From NCBI RefSeq assembly GCF_900111765.1, contig NZ_FOIB01000003.1:434001-498000 (forward strand): a stretch of 64,000 nt of DNA, given 5' to 3'. The notes under the pieces were generated by a model. It saw nothing but the letters and a program-made list of their open reading frames with translations, was not told the origin of the DNA and did not search any database. Position numbers and translations under genes: made by a program. The stretch comes from Myxococcus fulvus (GTDB taxonomy: Bacteria > Myxococcota > Myxococcia > Myxococcales > Myxococcaceae). Below, piece by piece: positions 46,901 to 55,991 of this stretch (the stretch's first letter is position 1; the number at the start of each line of letters is the position of its first letter).

Positions 46901-49425
46901 TGCACCAGGGCGCGGGCCTCTTGCGCTTCGCTCCGGCGCCTCGCGCTCTGGCGGCGCTGTACTGGGCCTTCGACACGGAGGAGGCGGCGCGGGCGCTCTT
47001 GCACCGTCGGGCGCGCAGCCTCGCGCGGTTGCGGCAGACGTTCTCCGCCGCGGGCGGCCTGCACGAGCTGGGCATGGCGCTGGGCGAGGCCGTGGGGGCG
47101 TTCCTGAAGGCGCAGGGGCTGTCGCACTCACCGGCGGAGGCGCGGCTGGCGGGCGGCTACCTGGTGGAGGAGCTGGCCGTGGAGCGGCCCCGCTTCACCA
47201 CGAGCGGCGAGGCGCTGGTGCTCCGGGACGCGTTCCTGGCGCAGTTGGAGCGGCAGGGGACTCGCACGGCCTTCGAGGAGGACCTGCGCGGGCTGGAGAA
47301 GGACCTGGCGTCGCGGCTGGACATCGCGCGCGCGTGGGTGCAGGCGTGGCTCGCGCAGCGGGACGGTGGCCCCGGGGACTCCGGCTACTTCGTGCTGGAG
47401 ACGGCGGTGTTGCTGCTCACCGAGCGCAAGCTGGACCGCGAGCCCGCGGGCGCGCTGACGGCGGCCGAGGTGACGGGCCTGTTGGGCAGCCACCCGCGCA
47501 TCCAGGACCGCAAGCTGCCCTTGCGCCTGGATGAGTTCCTGGCGCGCCTGGGCGAGTTCCGGCAGCTCCGCGTGCCCCGGTATCAGGCCTACCGCGCGTT
47601 GCAGCGGGACCTGCTGGAGCGCGAGCGGCGCAAGCTGCGCCTGGAGGAGCTGACGCCGAAGGTGCTGTCGTCCTTCGTGCGCAACCGGCTCATCGACGAG
47701 GTGTACCTGCCGCTCATCGGCGCCAACCTGGCCAAGCAGCTCGGCGCGGCGGGCGAGGGCAAGCGCACGGACCGCATGGGCATGCTGCTGCTCATGTCGC
47801 CGCCGGGCTACGGCAAGACGACGCTGATGGAGTACGTGGCGAGCCGCCTGGGCCTCACCTTCGTCAAGGTGAACGGCCCCGCGCTGGGTCACTCGGTGAA
47901 GTCGTTGGACCCGGCGGAGGCGCCCAACGCCACCGCGCGGCAGGAGGTGGAGCGCATCAACCTGTCCTTCGAGATGGGCAACAACGTGATGCTCTACCTC
48001 GACGACATCCAGCACACGGACCCGGAGCTGCTCCAGAAGTTCATCTCCCTGTGCGACGGCCAGCGCCGCGTCGAGGGCGTCTGGAATGGCCGCACGCGCA
48101 CCTACGATTTGCGCGGCAAGAAGTTCTGCGTCGTCATGGCCGGCAATCCCTACACGGAGACGGGTGAGCGCTTCCGCATCCCGGACATGCTCGCCAACCG
48201 CGCGGACACGTACAACCTGGGTGACATCCTGGACGGGAAGGAGCACCTGTTCGCGCTGAGCTACCTGGAGAACGCGCTGACCTCGAACACCGTGACGGCG
48301 CCGCTGGCCACGCGGGATTCGGCGGACACGCACCGGCTCATCCGCATGGCCCAGGGCGAGGAGGTGCCCGCGGGCGAGATGAAGCACGGCTACGCGGCGG
48401 CGGAGCTGCAAGAGATTGTGGCCATCTTCCAGCGGATGTTCCGGGTGCAGTCGGTGCTGTTGAAGGTGAACATGCAGTACATCGCCTCGGCGGCGCAGGA
48501 CGAGCGCTTCCGCACCGAGCCGGCCTTCAAGCTCCAGGGCAGCTACCGCAACATGAGCAAGCTGACGGAGAAGCTCGTGTCCGCGATGACGGACGCGGAG
48601 CTGGAGCGGCTCATCGACGACCACTACCAGGGCGAGTCCCAGACGCTCACCACCGCCGCGGAGCAGAACCTCCTGAAGCTGGCGGAGATGCGCGGCCGGC
48701 TCACGCCGGAGAAGGCGAAGCGCTGGGAGGAGATCAAGCAGGGCTTCGCGCGCGTCAAGCGCATGGGGGGCAAGGAGGACGACCCCGTGGCCCGCGTCAC
48801 CGGGCAGCTCAGCGGCATCGAGGAGCAGCTCGGCGCGGTGCGCGACGCCGTCTCGCAGGCGGCCACTCAGCTGGCCCAGGGCGCCGCGAATGAGGAGGCG
48901 GACCCCACGGCCGAGGCCCTGCCGTACCTGGAGGCCCTGCGCGACGCGGTGCTGGAGGTGGCGCGGGTGGGCCGCGAGGTGAAGCAGGCTCCGCCGGTCG
49001 TCGCGGCTGCCGCGCCCGCCGCCGCGGGCCCGGATTTGACGCCGTACCTCAAGCACCTGGCCCAACTGCTCAAGGCGCTGACGGAGCGCGCGGCCACGCC
49101 CGTGCAGGCCCCCGTCGTCCAGGCGCCCGCGCAGGACTTCGGGCCGTACCTGGACCAGCTGTCGCGAGCGCTCGCGGCGCTGGCGGACCGTCCGGTGAAC
49201 GTGTCGGCCCAGGTGCCGGCGGAGGCGCTGCAGCGGACCGCGGTGGCCGGGCCCTCGCCCGCGGAGCTCAGCCGGCAGATCGAGCTGGTGGAGGGCGTGC
49301 TGCTGCCCCTGGAGCGGGCCTCCCGTCGCGCGGTGCAGGGCGAAGGGGAGGGCGTCAAGTCGCTCCAGGTCTGGCAGAACGTCACCGAGGCGCTGGAACT
49401 CTTGCGCTCGATGCTGCGGCGCTGA
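43912..49425 (+). CDS. Giant AAA+ ATPase (DUF3686-type, annotated elsewhere as DNA repair ATPase)
   Basis: An 1837-residue protein. Residues about 30-420 form a beta-rich domain typical of the DUF3686 proteins. Then long helices and coiled coils (about 480-870) lead to a second globular part. A AAA+ module starts near 1290 with Walker A SPPGYGKTT (1296-1304), Walker B VMLYLDDIQ (1359-1367) and an AGNPYTETGERF segment like the sensor of MoxR ATPases. The last 120 residues have Ala/Pro-rich linkers. There is no signal peptide or membrane helix, so it should be cytosolic and could be recruited to the membrane by the flotillin. The name DNA repair ATPase is by old analogy; function is not known. 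It starts ATG 43912 with a weak site GGTGAG. Confidence 0.85.
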   Translation: MATEGGKGAAPTGEVALEGGSYEVIRTRLLAQAEALGTKAADLNARRKAFFGGTELAVTGNERVRTENNCVARDIVSVGKYLLFGYNVFIGLKKETSVADVFSLHRFEKTADGFDLSAVPHTEGGGFLADPRFIKDFSELYRYYKDAKLLQLRRKDARLLAVFKTGQSARDLKVFRFSLDTDGNATYIDNQGDKDHTFPPSHDFEWTVATRENYVLGTHPHVNVLDQVFVETVKGDLTVKVEDNTSSGLGIYSEPVEDANQSLDDARFAWAQVGTLILLRVLPFREKAQRYLVFNSRTQHVVRIDAIGQACIRLPEDQGIIFPGGYYLQTGDYKVFDGEATGEGMEFKKVIRSPNGEDVLYVFHQREAGRYLLFPYNLVRKEVQNPLVCNGYSLFGDGGLVVFRETSADPTRVHPMQVWQTPFVSDEHAAATPAAPGYLGKVGNAELVRGISDSLTLQRIAKTEKPSRRTYEDLVAAATRALDAYYWLGHAETGLQEPIETLRRTSELIIDEFEKVLALQKRATEALAEAEKAQAKLLARVRPELLTTAEEFMLVLAELRQQRGHLITLKDIRYMDLGRVDALEKAVVEASDSTSTACVEFLQKGEALQPLAARLDELLAKLEPVQTTVELQPLGEDIEKTAQGLTVLGEVVGGLQVGDPLARARILEGISELFGRLNRVRASLAAKRKELSGREKRAEFGAQFKLLGQAIENALAQADVPEKCDEGLSRLTVQLEELEGRFGEFDEFLGQITQKREELLEAFGARKQTLVDERQRRAQSIFGAAERILQGVQRRSKAFKSDDELNAYFATDAMILKLRQLSEQLMALQDSVRSDEVQSRLKSAKQDALRALRDKQDLFADGDNVIKLGTYRFNVNTQPLDLTLVPRDGALYLQLTGSDYAQKLEDPALLEQKDLWDQHLVSETREVYRAEYLAACILSDAEEGKGGLSLTGLHAAVMGGTLLEPVRAYAADRFDEGYERGVHDVDAAAVLEKLLALHQGAGLLRFAPAPRALAALYWAFDTEEAARALLHRRARSLARLRQTFSAAGGLHELGMALGEAVGAFLKAQGLSHSPAEARLAGGYLVEELAVERPRFTTSGEALVLRDAFLAQLERQGTRTAFEEDLRGLEKDLASRLDIARAWVQAWLAQRDGGPGDSGYFVLETAVLLLTERKLDREPAGALTAAEVTGLLGSHPRIQDRKLPLRLDEFLARLGEFRQLRVPRYQAYRALQRDLLERERRKLRLEELTPKVLSSFVRNRLIDEVYLPLIGANLAKQLGAAGEGKRTDRMGMLLLMSPPGYGKTTLMEYVASRLGLTFVKVNGPALGHSVKSLDPAEAPNATARQEVERINLSFEMGNNVMLYLDDIQHTDPELLQKFISLCDGQRRVEGVWNGRTRTYDLRGKKFCVVMAGNPYTETGERFRIPDMLANRADTYNLGDILDGKEHLFALSYLENALTSNTVTAPLATRDSADTHRLIRMAQGEEVPAGEMKHGYAAAELQEIVAIFQRMFRVQSVLLKVNMQYIASAAQDERFRTEPAFKLQGSYRNMSKLTEKLVSAMTDAELERLIDDHYQGESQTLTTAAEQNLLKLAEMRGRLTPEKAKRWEEIKQGFARVKRMGGKEDDPVARVTGQLSGIEEQLGAVRDAVSQAATQLAQGAANEEADPTAEALPYLEALRDAVLEVARVGREVKQAPPVVAAAAPAAAGPDLTPYLKHLAQLLKALTERAATPVQAPVVQAPAQDFGPYLDQLSRALAALADRPVNVSAQVPAEALQRTAVAGPSPAELSRQIELVEGVLLPLERASRRAVQGEGEGVKSLQVWQNVTEALELLRSMLRR

Positions 49426-49437
49426 GGTGCTGGCCGG

Positions 49438-49456
49438 GGCTCGCTTCGCGCGAGCC
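49438..49456. terminator. Hairpin after the giant ATPase
   Basis: GGCTCGC and GCGAGCC form a perfect 7-bp stem with loop TTCGC, between the ATPase stop and the convergent expansin gene. Confidence 0.5.
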
Positions 49457-49476
49457 TCGGTCCGGGGTGCTCGGGG

Positions 49477-50178
49477 TCAGCGGAACTGCTTGGTGCCGCG
49501 CACGCTGTCGTTGTCCAGGACGCGGGGGAGGGTGTCCTCCACCTGGTCTCCGGTGGACGACGTCACGCGCACGCTGAACGCGCCCTCGCCCATGCCGCCC
49601 GACTCGACGAAGTAGTTGTAGTCCTCGCGCGGCACGTTCTTCCACGCACCGTCGCCGCGTCGCCACTCCAGCTTGGTGATCGGCTGCCGGTGGTTGCGGA
49701 CCTGGATGGCGGTCCACCACGGGTTGCTGCCGTTCTTGAAGTGGTACTCCAGGTTGCCGGCGACGTCGCAGGAGACCACCTTCCAGGTGATGTCCACGCG
49801 GCCCAGCTTCATCTCGGCGATCTTCGCGAAGGCCTGGCGGCTCAGGTCCAGGTGGCCTGCCTCGCACTCGGGGCAGCGGTCGACGATGCGCACGCGCACC
49901 GAGCCGCTGGGGCCCTGGATGTCCACGCACTGGCCACAGGCGGCGCTGTCGGCGTACTGGGGCGTGTTCATCGCCGCCACCATCAGGTCGTCCGGGCTGG
50001 CGTCGTAGCTGCAATTGCCCGCGCCGGTGGCGTCGTAGAACGTCGCGATGCCCTTCTGCTCCTCGCCCAGGGGCACGCCTCCGCCGGAGGGGTCATCTTT
50101 TCCGCAGCCGCCGCAGGCGAGGAGGGAGGCGGCGAGGGGAACGAGCAGCACTCGGGAGGACAGGTGGGATGGGCGCAT
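49477..50178 (-). CDS. Expansin-like lipoprotein
   Basis: A 233-residue protein. A lipobox (LLAC, Cys22) is followed by a short linker and the two domains of bacterial expansins. Domain 1 has TFY with Thr47, CGQC, VDRCPEC and HLDLS with Asp111, which align with the key residues of Bacillus EXLX1. Domain 2 (from about residue 140) has NPWWTAIQVRNH and the Ig-like beta pattern that binds cellulose or peptidoglycan. Expansins loosen wall polymers without hydrolysis. The ATG at 50178 is chosen because the lipoprotein signal begins there. No cellulase is near. A role against plant or bacterial walls is inference. Confidence 0.88.
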   Translation of the reverse strand: MRPSHLSSRVLLVPLAASLLACGGCGKDDPSGGGVPLGEEQKGIATFYDATGAGNCSYDASPDDLMVAAMNTPQYADSAACGQCVDIQGPSGSVRVRIVDRCPECEAGHLDLSRQAFAKIAEMKLGRVDITWKVVSCDVAGNLEYHFKNGSNPWWTAIQVRNHRQPITKLEWRRGDGAWKNVPREDYNYFVESGGMGEGAFSVRVTSSTGDQVEDTLPRVLDNDSVRGTKQFR

Positions 50179-50303
50179 GCGTGGCGGAGGATACCGCAAG
50201 GCGTCCTCCCGGTGCCCAGGCCCGTTGCCTGGAAATGTCGGTGCAATGACTTGCAGGCTGCTAGCGTGCGGGCGCTGTTCGCGAACCAGGGGGTTGTCAC
50301 GTC

Positions 50304-50915
50304 ATGCGAAGCTTCCGACGCGCTGTCTCTCTTTGTGCGGCGATGGTCCTTCCGGCCTGTGGTGTGGATGAGCCCGCGGGAGGGCTGGAGGAGGTGTTCG
50401 ACGTCCGCGAGGCGGAGCTGGTCTCGGCGGTGTCCCGTGGGTGTGTCTTCGAGCTCACCTCGGTGGTGCGCGCGGGCACGCTTCCGCCCATCCACGACAT
50501 CTTCCTGAGCCGGCTGGCCTCCGGGACGTGCGCCTGGCCCGCGGCCAGCATCGGGCTGGGCACGTCCATCATCTCCACGCCCAGCCTGTCCCTGGTGGCC
50601 AATGACCTGGGCGTGGCGGCGGGCTTCACGGTGAAGAACGGCTACAGCGGCAGCTCGCCCAGGACGGTGGGCATCAAGCACGTGGACCCGGAGCTGATGA
50701 CGGTGGTGCGCAACACCGGCTTCGCGGTGTACCTGGGCACCGGCAGCGTCTTCCTGGGCTACCTGGCCATCGGCGCGGATGGCACCACGCTCACCGCGGG
50801 TGGGACGAAGGCGGGCATCATCAGCCCCAACGAGACGGGCAGCGGCAGCAACTTCATCGCGACGTTCCCGGACTTCTTCACCAGCACCACTCCGCCTGGC
50901 GTCGTCGCGTACTGA
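50304..50915 (+). CDS. Small secreted lipoprotein, unknown function
   Basis: A 203-residue protein with a signal peptide and lipobox (VLPAC) near residue 19, and a beta-rich mature part with many Gly/Ser/Thr residues. I recognise no family. It is divergent from the expansin gene and is closed by a strong hairpin at 50937-50975 shared with the VWA gene. Confidence 0.6.
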   Translation: MRSFRRAVSLCAAMVLPACGVDEPAGGLEEVFDVREAELVSAVSRGCVFELTSVVRAGTLPPIHDIFLSRLASGTCAWPAASIGLGTSIISTPSLSLVANDLGVAAGFTVKNGYSGSSPRTVGIKHVDPELMTVVRNTGFAVYLGTGSVFLGYLAIGADGTTLTAGGTKAGIISPNETGSGSNFIATFPDFFTSTTPPGVVAY

Positions 50916-50936
50916 GCGGACCTGCCGGAATAAAGA

Positions 50937-50975
50937 GTGGGGTGGAAGGCTCCCCCAGTGGGCCTTCCACCCCAC
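50937..50975. terminator. Bidirectional terminator
   Basis: GTGGGGTGGAAGGC and GCCTTCCACCCCAC form a perfect 14-bp stem with an 11-base loop, between the convergent stops at 50915 and 50999. The A-rich AATAAAGA just ahead gives U on the minus strand transcript. Confidence 0.75.
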
Positions 50976-50998
50976 GACCCCCGACAGCGAACCTCTCC

Positions 50999-52876
50999 TC
51001 AGCGACCGCGCGCCGAGGCACCCGACAGCGCGCGGGCCTGCGTCACCAGCCGGACGAACTCGGCGCGGTCCGCGTCACCACCCACGGCGCCCTCGGCCAG
51101 CTTCTGCGCGGTGGCCAGGCTCCAGCCCTCGGCGGCCGGGTTGCCGCGCAGCACGTCGGCGGTGGCGGCCACGGCCAGTGCGAAGCGGAAGTCGGGCGAG
51201 GCCGCCTCCAGCGAGTCGCGCAGCAGCGAGCGCTCCAGCGGGAAGGCCTGCTCGGACGCCTCCGTGCCATTGGGCGCCTTGGCGCGCACGCGCACCGTGG
51301 CCAGCGACTCCGTGGCGCCCTTCACCAGCTCCACCTCGTACAGCGCCGTCACGTTGTGGCCCGCGCCAATCTCACCCGCGTCCACCTTGTCGTCGCGGAA
51401 GTCCTTGTCCGCCACGTCGCGGTTCTCGTAGCCCACCAGACGGTAGCGGCTCACGGCGGCGGGGTTGAACTCCACCTGCAGCTTCACGTCCTTGGCGATG
51501 ACCTCCAGCGTGCCCGTCAGCTGCGTCTCGAAGACCTTCTTGGCCTCCTTGTAGCTGTCCACGTAGAAGCTGTTGCCGTTCCCCTTGTCCGCCAGCTTCT
51601 CCATCATGTCGTCACGGTAGTTGCCCATGCCGAAGCCCACCGTGGTGAGGGTGACGCCCTCGGCCACGTACTTGCGGATGCTCTCCAGCATGGACTCCGG
51701 CGACACGCTGCCGATGTTGGCGTCGCCGTCGGTGAGCACCACGACGCGGGAGACGACCTGCCCGGACGCCTTCTTCACCGCGTGCTTGTAGGCCATCTCC
51801 ATGCCGGAGCCCATCGCCGTGCCGCCGCCGGACTCCAGCCCGTCCAGCGCCGCGTGGATGCGCTTGACGTCCGTGGCGGGCGTGGGCGACAGCACGTCCC
51901 GCGTCGAGCCCGCGTAGGTGACGATGGCCACCGTGTCGTTCTCGTTGAGGTTCTTCACGGCGATCTTGATGGCCTCCTTGGCGAGCGGCAGCTTGTCCTG
52001 CGACGCCATGGAGCCGCTGGTGTCGATGAGGAACACCAGGTGCGCGGGCTTGCGCTGCGAGCGCGAGACGACCTTGCCCTGCACGCCCACGCGCACGAAG
52101 TGGCGCTTCGCATCGAACGGGGAGGGCGCCGCCTCCAGGTGCACCGTGAACGCGCCCTTCTCCGGCGGGGCGTAGCGGTACTTGAAGTAGTTGACGAACT
52201 CCTCCACGCGCACCGCGGAGGTCGGCGGCAGGTTGCCCTGCTGCAGGTAGCGGCGCGCCACCGTGTACGACGCGGTGTCCACGTCCGCGGCGAAGGTGGA
52301 CAGCGAATCCTTGGCCGTCTCCGTGAAGGCGTTGGGCTTCCAGTTCTCGAACGTGTTGCCCTGGTGCGTGGTGTCCGCGTCCGCCGGGGCCAGCTTGTCC
52401 TGCGCGGGCTTGCGCATGGGGAGGCTGGGCATGCTCTTGCCGGGGCCAGGGGCCGCGCGCTTGGCGAGCTCCATGGGGTGGGGCGCGCCGCCCGCGCCGG
52501 CCAGCGTGGCGGGGCTCGGCGGAGGGGGCGCGGCCACCATCACGGCGCTCGGCTCCTCCATGGGCGCGCCTTCCACCGCCGCGGACTCATCGTGCTCGGC
52601 ATCGGCGAACGCGTGGGGGGCGGCCTTGGGGGTCTTGGGCTGCGCCGTCGTCGCCTGTGCCACGGCGCCCGTGGGGGCCTTCTCCCGGCGCTCATCCTTG
52701 GCGCCGTCGTGCGTCGCGTCATCCCGGCTCGCGACCCGAGGCTTGTAGTCGGCCTGGGGGGCCGCGGAGACACCCTCCGCGGCGGGCTTGGACGACATGC
52801 AGGCCGGCAGGGTGCAGGCGACGAGCAGGGCACTTCCCCACTGGCTCAAACGGCGCTTCAGGAAGGTCTGGGACAT
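50999..52876 (-). CDS. VWA-domain lipoprotein (YfbK-like)
   Basis: A 625-residue lipoprotein (lipobox LPAC, Cys26), with an Ala/Pro-rich linker to about 200, a YfbK-type N-terminal domain, then a von Willebrand A domain from about 280 with the metal site DTSGSM (Asp285) and later TDGDANIG. The C-terminal part resembles the DUF3520 partner of VWA proteins. VWA domains bind protein partners through Mg2+. Start ATG 52876 is preceded by CGGAGA at 6 bases. Divergent from the VOC gene. Role unknown; adhesion or assembly at the cell surface is a guess. Confidence 0.85.
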   Translation of the reverse strand: MSQTFLKRRLSQWGSALLVACTLPACMSSKPAAEGVSAAPQADYKPRVASRDDATHDGAKDERREKAPTGAVAQATTAQPKTPKAAPHAFADAEHDESAAVEGAPMEEPSAVMVAAPPPPSPATLAGAGGAPHPMELAKRAAPGPGKSMPSLPMRKPAQDKLAPADADTTHQGNTFENWKPNAFTETAKDSLSTFAADVDTASYTVARRYLQQGNLPPTSAVRVEEFVNYFKYRYAPPEKGAFTVHLEAAPSPFDAKRHFVRVGVQGKVVSRSQRKPAHLVFLIDTSGSMASQDKLPLAKEAIKIAVKNLNENDTVAIVTYAGSTRDVLSPTPATDVKRIHAALDGLESGGGTAMGSGMEMAYKHAVKKASGQVVSRVVVLTDGDANIGSVSPESMLESIRKYVAEGVTLTTVGFGMGNYRDDMMEKLADKGNGNSFYVDSYKEAKKVFETQLTGTLEVIAKDVKLQVEFNPAAVSRYRLVGYENRDVADKDFRDDKVDAGEIGAGHNVTALYEVELVKGATESLATVRVRAKAPNGTEASEQAFPLERSLLRDSLEAASPDFRFALAVAATADVLRGNPAAEGWSLATAQKLAEGAVGGDADRAEFVRLVTQARALSGASARGR

Positions 52877-52976
52877 GCGTTCTCCGGGGGACGGATACGA
52901 CGTTCGCCGCTTCGAAACGCATGACCTGGGAAATGGGTCTATTCCCCCGGATTTTCCCGTGACAGGGTGTCCCCGC

Positions 52977-53450
<474 letters not shown>

Positions 53451-53465
<15 letters not shown>

Positions 53466-54560
53466 CGTCAGCTCACCGCGCGGTCGCTTCGTCACGGCCC
53501 GGAGCGCACTCTTCGCCAGGCGCTCCAGTCCGTCCCACGCCAGGCACAACATCCACGTGGCGACGATGAGCACGGCGGTGAGTAGCCAGTACTGGGGCCA
53601 GTCGCTCTGGTCTCCCCAGAAGCGCTGGAACGAGAAGACGCCCCCCAGCCGGTAGAACAGCAACATCTCGTGGAAGAAGTACGCGGAGAGCGACGAGGTG
53701 CCGAACACCTCGATGAAGCGCCGCAGCCGCGAAGGCTCGCGCGTCTGGGCCACGCGCCCCTCCAGCCACATCAAGCCGAGCAGCACCGCGCACACCCACG
53801 CGAAGCGCGCCGCCGAGTTGGACGGGTTGGCCACGAAGAAGCGGTGGTGCGGGTAGAGCTGGAAGAGGAAATCGCCCGACGCCGCGCCCACGGCGCCCAC
53901 CGTCACCAGCGCGAGCAACGCCAGGGCCAGCGCGCGCCGGCCCCATGCCCCCGCGAGTGTCCCCGCGAACGCGCCCAGCCACCCGAAGCCCAGCCACGGC
54001 AGCAGGGGGAACGGCGCGAAGGAGGACTTGTTCGTCAGCGTGGCCCACGGCCCCGTCACCTGCTCGCCCAGCGGCGCCACCGCGAAGACGGTGAATGCCA
54101 GCGCGAGGCTCAGCCCGGCCAGCACGCGGGGACGCGAGGCGAGCAGGGCGGCCACCGGCAACATCAGGAGCAGGCACACGCCCACGCACTGGAGGATGTC
54201 CATGCGCAACAGCCACTTCGGCTCGCTCAGCAGGGGGAACCAGGCCCAGTTGACGAGCGAGGCCACCAGCAGCACCTCGCAGGCGCGGCGGAGGTTTCGC
54301 GGCACGCGCTCGCGCAGCTTCCCGGCGGCGGCGCTGCGCACCATGACGAGTGCCAGGGCGAAGCCCGCGGAGAAGATGAAGGCGGGGGCCACCAGCCCGT
54401 CCACCTTGAGCAGGCGACCCACCCAGACGCTCTTGCGCAGCTCCGGGGTGAGCAGGGCCAGCGAGTGCGTCTGGACCATGAACAGCACGGCGATGCCGCG
54501 CAGCCAGTCGATGGCGCGCACGCGCTCTTGGGACACGGCGAAGGTGGGGGATGGGCTCAC
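53451..54560 (-). CDS. Membrane acyltransferase-like protein (DUF1624/HGSNAT type)
   Basis: A 369-residue polytopic membrane protein with ten or so hydrophobic helices. The start [21 protein letters not shown] and the His in FHEMLL resemble the heparan-alpha-glucosaminide N-acetyltransferase-like and OafA-like acyltransferases, where a His takes part in acyl transfer. It may acetylate a sugar or lipid of the envelope. GTG start at 54560. Divergent from the pirin gene. Confidence 0.78.
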
Positions 54561-54695
54561 GGCGGGCGAACCCTACGGCAACCCAGGGCGAAGGTGTATG
54601 GGGAGCGGGCTGGCGGCCCCCGGACGTGAAAGAATGCGCCCCGGGCTGGCCGGGATTAGAGGCTCCGGACGGCGTCACGCGCGGGAGGAGGCCCC

Positions 54696-55850
54696 TTGAG
54701 CGAGGAAGTCAGTCGGAGAGCGGCGCTGCGGTTGCTCGCGGTGGCGGGGGCCACCAGCACGGCGAGCTGTACGAAGAGCCCGGGAAAGGCAGAGGAGCAG
54801 GGGATGAGCCAGTCGTCGAAGGGGAGTGAAGCGCCACCCGTCATCCTGGGGATGAGCCCCCTGCGGGGCATGCCCTGGCCCACGCCGGACCCGTTCCTGT
54901 TCTGCGTCCACCACGTCGACGCCTACCCGAAGGGCAACGAGCAGCTGGGGCCCACCGCGTCGCTGGCGGGCCGGCAGCTGGGCCAGGACTTCGAGGGCCG
55001 CGACGGCTGGAACATGTACCACGGCACCGTGGTGCCGGGCTTCCCGCAGCATCCGCACCGGGGCTTCGAGACGGTGACCATCGTCCGCAGCGGGCTGTTG
55101 GACCACTCGGACTCGCTGGGCGCCGCGGCGCGCTTCGGCGGCGGGGACGTGCAGTGGCTCACGGCCGGCAGCGGCGTGCTGCACTCGGAGATGTTCCCGC
55201 TCCTGAAGAAGGACGCGCCCAACCCCGTGGAGCTGTTTCAAATCTGGCTCAACCTGCCGAGCGCCGACAAGCTGGTGGCGCCGCACTTCTCCATGCTCTG
55301 GGACCACGCCATCCCGCGCCACGTGGCGAAGGACGAGGCGGGGCGCACCACCGAGGTCACCGTGGTGGCGGGCACGCTGGGGGACGCGAAGCCGCCGTCG
55401 CCTCCGCCGAAGTCCTGGGCCGCGCGGGCGGACTCCGACGTGGCCATCTGGACGGTGAAGCTGTCGCCCGGCGCGCGCTGGACGCTGCCCGCCGCCCAGC
55501 GCGGCAGCAACCGCTTCGTGTACTTCTTCAAGGGCTCCGCGCTGAAGGTCGGCGGCCGCGACGTCCCCGCCCGGCATGTCCTGCAGCTGCGCCCGGACGC
55601 GGACGCGCTGCTGGAGAACGGCCCGGACGAGACGGAGCTGCTCATGCTCCAGGGGCGCCCCATCAACGAGCCCGTCGTGCAGCATGGGCCGTTCGTCATG
55701 AATTCGCGGCAGGAGATCGTCCAGGCGTTCAACGACTACCAGCGCACCCAGTTCGGCGGGTGGCCCTGGAAGAGCGACGACCCGGTGCACGCGCGCGAGG
55801 AGGGCCGCTTCGCCCGGCACGCGGATGGCCGGCTGGAGCGGCCGGCCTGA
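54696..55850 (+). CDS. Exported pirin-family protein
   Basis: A 384-residue bicupin. The metal-binding His119, His121 (HPHRGFE), His163 and Glu165 (VLHSEMF) are all present, as in pirins with quercetinase activity. The N-terminus, from a TTG start with GGGAGGAGG upstream, has SRRAALRLLA, a twin-arginine-like signal, followed by TASC, a poor lipobox. That is unusual because pirins are cytoplasmic or nuclear. If the signal works the protein is exported. A dioxygenase role for plant flavonoids or other substrates is inferred only. Confidence 0.82.
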   Translation: MSEEVSRRAALRLLAVAGATSTASCTKSPGKAEEQGMSQSSKGSEAPPVILGMSPLRGMPWPTPDPFLFCVHHVDAYPKGNEQLGPTASLAGRQLGQDFEGRDGWNMYHGTVVPGFPQHPHRGFETVTIVRSGLLDHSDSLGAAARFGGGDVQWLTAGSGVLHSEMFPLLKKDAPNPVELFQIWLNLPSADKLVAPHFSMLWDHAIPRHVAKDEAGRTTEVTVVAGTLGDAKPPSPPPKSWAARADSDVAIWTVKLSPGARWTLPAAQRGSNRFVYFFKGSALKVGGRDVPARHVLQLRPDADALLENGPDETELLMLQGRPINEPVVQHGPFVMNSRQEIVQAFNDYQRTQFGGWPWKSDDPVHAREEGRFARHADGRLERPA

Positions 55851-55991
55851 CGAGTCCTGTGCGTCCCGCCCGCGAGCCCGCCGGGGTGTCGGCCGAGTGC
55901 CGGCCGCCCGGTGGCAGGGTGAGCGGGGGGCCGCCCGCGCGCAGTGTCGTCGAGCGTGACAGGCGCGCGGCCACATGTGCATAGAAGAGAG

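Noticed and set aside
43960..47127. A 1055-codon open frame on the minus strand opposite the giant ATPase
   Set aside because: Low-complexity Arg/Leu/His/Val composition, no motif, and the + strand frame has a clear AAA+ module.
50942..52924. A 660-codon frame on the + strand opposite the VWA gene
   Set aside because: No signal, no domain, and it would cover both the shared terminator and the VWA start.
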